Assembly (NCBI GenBank): GCA_934096945.1
Contig: CAKOND010000004.1
Span: 1-64,000 of the forward strand
Reading direction: 5' to 3'
Length of the DNA: 64,000 nucleotides
Origin: an uncultured Bacilli bacterium
GTDB lineage: Bacteria > Bacillota_I > Bacilli_A > RF39 > UBA660
The translations under genes were made by a program, and so were the position numbers. The notes under the pieces are model-generated. The model was not told the DNA's origin. It saw only the letters and a list, made by a program, of their open reading frames with translations, and made no database searches. Each line of letters opens with the position of its first letter. The first letter of the stretch is position 1. Positions 60,905-64,000 of this stretch are shown here, in pieces.

Positions 60905-61827
60905 CATTTACGACGAGTTTAAAAGAAGAAATAACTAAAAATGATATTAATTCTCTGGAAGCTAGATATGAACTTGTGGCATTTTTAAATAGTGTTGCTA
61001 AGTTTAATAAAGAAGAAATAAGTATTACTTTGGAAAATGCTAGTATAGCTAGAAGAATTTATAAAGAAATAAAAGAAATATATGATGTTAATCCAAGTAT
61101 TGTTATAAGAATGCAAAAAAGATTTAAAGTAAAACAAATATATATTCTTAATATAAAAGAAAAAATTGATTTTATAAAGAAAGATATTAGTGTGGGAATA
61201 AAAATAGAAGTTGATGACTTGGTTAGTGATGAAGAGAAAATAGCGTTTTTGGAAGGAGCTTTTCTTGCTGTTGGTAATGTTTCTAATCCAAGTACTAGTG
61301 GTTATCATTTAGAGTTTATTTTTACTAAGGAAAGGCTTGCTAAACAAGTACTTAATTTACTTGAGTACTTTAAATTAAAAGCTAAACTTATTAAAAGAGG
61401 ATATAAAAATGTTGTTTATATTAAAGCAAGTGAAGATATAAGTGATTTAATAAAAAGATTTAAAGCTACCAATTCGTTATTTTATTTTGAAGATATAAGG
61501 ATATATAGAGATCATAAAAATATGGTTAATAGATTAAATAATTGTGAGATTGCTAATCAAGAAAAGACTTTTAGAACGGGGCAAATGCAACTAGAAAATA
61601 TTAATTATTTAAAGACGCATGATTTATTTAATTTACTTGAAGAAAATACAAGGATTGTTGCAGATGCAAGAGTAAAGTATCCTGAAGTTTCTATGCAAGA
61701 ACTTGCAGATATTGTAACGCTAGAAAATGGTTATAAAATAGGTAAATCTGGTGTTAATCATCATTTTATTAAGATAAATAGTTTGGTTAAAAGACATAAA
61801 GAAAGAAGTGAAGAAAATGATAGTTAG
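60901..61827 (+). CDS. whiA: DNA-binding protein WhiA
   Basis: WhiA has a LAGLIDADG-derived N-terminal domain (AFLEGAFLAVGNVSNP) and a C-terminal helix-turn-helix (RVKYPEVSMQELADIV through KSGVNHHF). It is linked to division and chromosome segregation in B. subtilis and to sporulation in Streptomyces. The 308 residues are normal. It overlaps yvcK and nrdG. Confidence 0.95.
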   Translation: MTFTTSLKEEITKNDINSLEARYELVAFLNSVAKFNKEEISITLENASIARRIYKEIKEIYDVNPSIVIRMQKRFKVKQIYILNIKEKIDFIKKDISVGIKIEVDDLVSDEEKIAFLEGAFLAVGNVSNPSTSGYHLEFIFTKERLAKQVLNLLEYFKLKAKLIKRGYKNVVYIKASEDISDLIKRFKATNSLFYFEDIRIYRDHKNMVNRLNNCEIANQEKTFRTGQMQLENINYLKTHDLFNLLEENTRIVADARVKYPEVSMQELADIVTLENGYKIGKSGVNHHFIKINSLVKRHKERSEENDS

Positions 61828-62314
61828 ACTTGCTGCAGATATACAGCCTGATAGTATTTTAGATGGTTCTGGTATTAGAACTGTAATTTGGTTTCAAGGC
61901 TGTTTACATAAATGTGAAGGATGTCAAAATCCTGAAACTCATGATATGTTTGGTGGTTTTGAAATTGATACTAAAGATATTTGTGAAAAATTAAAGAATT
62001 TAAAGTATCAAACAGGTATTACATTATCTGGTGGAGATCCTTTTTTTCAAGCTAAAGGAGCTTTGGAAATAGCTAAGTTTGCTAAAAGTATTGGACTTAA
62101 TGTTTGGGCTTATACAGGCTTTACCTATGAGGCACTTCTTGCTGGTGATAAAGATAGACTCGAACTTTTAAAAAATGTTGATGTTTTGGTAGATGGTAAA
62201 TTTGTACTTGCTAAAAAGAGTTTAAATTGTAAGTTTAGAGGAAGTACTAACCAAAGGCTTATAGATGTAAAAAAAAGTATGGAAGAAGGGAGCGTAGTTT
62301 TGTATGGAGTTTGA
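61817..62314 (+). CDS. nrdG: Anaerobic ribonucleotide reductase activating enzyme
   Basis: Radical-SAM enzyme that generates the glycyl radical of NrdD. The cluster cysteines are C29, C33 and C36 (GCLHKCEGCQN), and TLSGGDPF is the SAM region. ATG 61817 gives 165 residues. No nrdD lies in the window, so the reductase must be elsewhere. It overlaps whiA by 11 bases. Its presence points to anaerobic growth. Confidence 0.92.
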   Translation: MIVRLAADIQPDSILDGSGIRTVIWFQGCLHKCEGCQNPETHDMFGGFEIDTKDICEKLKNLKYQTGITLSGGDPFFQAKGALEIAKFAKSIGLNVWAYTGFTYEALLAGDKDRLELLKNVDVLVDGKFVLAKKSLNCKFRGSTNQRLIDVKKSMEEGSVVLYGV

Positions 62315-62777
62315 TGATAACGTAAATTATATTATTCTTTCAAATAATGCTGATAGAAAATTTATGTCTAAGTTTGGTGTGTATCAAATAATTGATATTT
62401 TACCTTTTGAAAAATTAAAAAACACTTTAGAAATGTTTCCAAGTAAAAGGGTGGTGTTAAGTGATAGTTTAAGTGGTTTAAGTAATAAAGAAAAAAAAGA
62501 AATACTTGAACTATTAAATAAACAAAATATTCATTATATAAATGTAACTAGTAATGTCGAAGATGCTTTATTTGGTGATTATGTAATTGTGTATGATGAA
62601 GATATGAAAGTTCTTGAAGGTAATATGGAAATGGTGTTAAAAAATGAAAAAATACTTAAGAAGCTTGGGTTTGGAGTACCTTTTGTAGTTGATTTATCTA
62701 TTCAGCTTATGTATTATGATATTTTAGATAGAGTTTATTTTGATGTGGATAACTTGTTGGAGGCTTTATGGAATTAA
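62304..62777 (+). CDS. EcfA1-like protein lacking the P-loop
   Basis: A 157-residue protein resembling only the second half of an ECF-transporter ATPase. KRVVLSDSLSGLSNKEKKEI aligns with the Walker B/D-loop (VLILDEPTAGLDPKGRKEI) but has Ser in place of the catalytic Glu. INVTSNVEDALFGDYVIVYD aligns with the H-loop region without its His. The tail KILKKLGFGVPFVVDLSIQL and LLEALW matches the EcfA1 C-terminus. Walker A and the signature motif are absent. It overlaps nrdG by 11 bases and the next gene by 10, and the frame is intact, so it is probably translated. Confidence 0.65.
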   Translation: MEFDDNVNYIILSNNADRKFMSKFGVYQIIDILPFEKLKNTLEMFPSKRVVLSDSLSGLSNKEKKEILELLNKQNIHYINVTSNVEDALFGDYVIVYDEDMKVLEGNMEMVLKNEKILKKLGFGVPFVVDLSIQLMYYDILDRVYFDVDNLLEALWN

Positions 62778-63322
62778 GTAGTTTGGAAGGAAATATTATT
62801 GGGGTAATTAGTAAAGATTATAAAGATGAAGATTATAGTGGTAAAGTAGTTAAGGATATTGTTTTAAAAAAAGCAAGTGATGCATTAAAAATGGTGGGAC
62901 TTGGTGAAAATACACTTGAATGTAATTTTGATGATTTAAGTCATGGAAATCAAAATAGGGTAGTGCTTGCTAGTAAACTTCAAGATAAATGTATAATTTT
63001 AAATAATTTTAGTATAGGTTTAACAAATAAAGATATTGATTTTTTTAAGAAATTATTTAAAAGAATATCTGGTTATGGAAGAAAAATAGTATTAGTGGAT
63101 ATAAATAGTAATTTATTTTTTAATCTTGTGGATAAAGTGTATGTTTTAAACAAAGAAATTGTGTATGAAACAAGTGATATGTTTGATAAAACTTTGAGTA
63201 AATATATTGACTTACCTAAGATAGTGGAATTTACTAACAAAAGCGAAAATAAAGGAATAAAAATAAATCATTATAAAGAATTAGATGAGCTTTTAAAAGC
63301 TATTTATAGGATTAAGTCATGA
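62768..63322 (+). CDS. EcfA2-like protein lacking catalytic motifs
   Basis: A 184-residue protein that starts near the Q-loop of an ECF ATPase (IIGVISKDYKDEDYSGKVVK, cf. VGLVFQxPExQ...TVxxDI). It carries a worn signature LSHGNQNRVVLASKL in place of LSGGQxRRVAIAGVL. The Walker B position reads IILNNFSIGLT instead of LDEPTAGLD, and no H-loop His is seen. It cannot be a normal ATPase. GGAGG precedes the ATG. It stands between the EcfA1-like gene and truA, exactly where ecfA2 (then ecfT) lies in B. subtilis; ecfT is missing. Confidence 0.65.
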   Translation: MELSSLEGNIIGVISKDYKDEDYSGKVVKDIVLKKASDALKMVGLGENTLECNFDDLSHGNQNRVVLASKLQDKCIILNNFSIGLTNKDIDFFKKLFKRISGYGRKIVLVDINSNLFFNLVDKVYVLNKEIVYETSDMFDKTLSKYIDLPKIVEFTNKSENKGIKINHYKELDELLKAIYRIKS

Positions 63323-64000
63323 GATATTTAATTAAGTTTAGTTATGATGGGACGAAGTTTCATGGCTTTCAAAGACAGAATGATGTTAAAAGTGTTCAAA
63401 AAACTTTGGAAGATGCCTTAAGTAAAGTTTTTGGTGTGGAGATAGTCATAAAGGGAAGTGGAAGAACTGATGCAGGTGTTCATGCCCTTGATCAAGGGGC
63501 TCATTTTGACTATGATGGAAAAGTATCTATCAAGGAAATTGATAGATTAAATGAAATATTAAATAACGAAATAATAATAAAAAAATGTATGAAGGTAAGT
63601 AATGATTTTCATGCTAGACATAGTGTAAAGAAAAAAACTTATGTTTATAAAATAAATAATGGTAAGTATAGAAAAGATTATGATGGGTATTACTATCAAG
63701 TTAGATATCCTTTAGATATTAGAAAAATGAGAAAAGCAAGTAAGTTATTTATAGGTGTTCATGATTTTCATAATTTTGTGAGTGGATTTAGGGTTGATTA
63801 TACTACTTGTATTTATAAGATTAGTATAAAAAAACATGGAGATATTATTATCATGAAATTTATTGGTGCGGGTTTTTATCGTTACATGGTACGTCATTTG
63901 GTTGGAGCTTTACTAGATGTTGGCAGAGGAAAAACGGATATTAATGTGGTAGAAAATATGCTTTTAAATGAAAATTTAAATAAAAAATTAAGCATTGTAC
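63319..64000 (+). CDS. truA: tRNA pseudouridine synthase A (3' end outside window)
   Basis: Isomerises U38-40 of tRNAs. MRYLIKFSYDGTKFHGFQRQ is the family start, and GSGRTDAGVHA carries the catalytic Asp51. About 227 of the usual 245 residues are present before the window ends. It overlaps the EcfA2-like gene by four bases (ATGA). Confidence 0.95.
   Translation, partial: MRYLIKFSYDGTKFHGFQRQNDVKSVQKTLEDALSKVFGVEIVIKGSGRTDAGVHALDQGAHFDYDGKVSIKEIDRLNEILNNEIIIKKCMKVSNDFHARHSVKKKTYVYKINNGKYRKDYDGYYYQVRYPLDIRKMRKASKLFIGVHDFHNFVSGFRVDYTTCIYKISIKKHGDIIIMKFIGAGFYRYMVRHLVGALLDVGRGKTDINVVENMLLNENLNKKLSIV

Overview
The window is a low-GC chromosomal segment from a Firmicute (class Bacilli or a close relative) and contains the replication origin. 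The standard code fits: TGG encodes Trp and TGA ends genes such as ricT, yvcK and nrdG, so this is not a UGA-Trp Mollicute. Several spore-associated genes (spoVT, bofA, yabG, veg, spoVG, yabP, yabQ, spoVB, gerQ) sit in an order close to that of Bacillus subtilis. This suggests a spore-former or a recent descendant of one, plausibly an uncultured gut lineage. The taxon is inferred.

Left arm (about 1-18 kb). A class A penicillin-binding protein and unknown genes come first, with a decayed IS3-family element and a solitary copy of its end. The classical block rpmH-rnpA-yidC-jag-mnmE-mnmG-rsmG-noc follows on the minus strand. It is interrupted by an accessory patch (11.2-14.2 kb) holding broken surface-protein genes, an Xre regulator plus a regulator fragment, and an AAA/DUF4143-type ATPase flanked on both sides by short repeats.

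Origin and right arm. DnaA boxes lie before (18.07-18.25 kb) and after (19.70-19.77 kb) dnaA, a bipartite oriC. Then come dnaN, a ComK-like gene, recF, gyrB and gyrA. The 1.4-kb gap after gyrA holds eight parS-type palindromes (ParB sites) and two perfect Noc-binding palindromes. Several of these carry conserved companion motifs, one of them shared with oriC. The gap ends in the SRP RNA gene.

From 28.6 to 48 kb: tadA-dnaX-yaaK-recR-bofA-holB-ricT-trmN6-pth-mfd-spoVT, then a T-box leader driving dut-metG-tatD, then a surface protein, a 3D-domain protein, ksgA-yabG-veg-spoVG, an unknown gene, yabP-yabQ-divIC, and clpP facing them. From 48.5 to 64 kb: a TGS/uridine-kinase-like fusion coupled to gapA, a DUF6512-type membrane protein, broken regulator and surface-protein genes, spoVB, ftsE-ftsX-M23 hydrolase-MBL hydrolase, gerQ, a YitT protein, and a tightly overlapping operon yvcK-whiA-nrdG-(two degenerate ECF-type ATPase remnants)-truA that runs off the window.

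Most genes serve replication, segregation, tRNA modification, envelope growth and sporulation. The most unusual signals are the dense parS/Noc-site array with companion motifs, the catalytically dead EcfA-like pair without ecfT, the repeat-flanked ATPase, the ComK-like gene inside the dnaN-recF gap, and dUTPase under a T-box.
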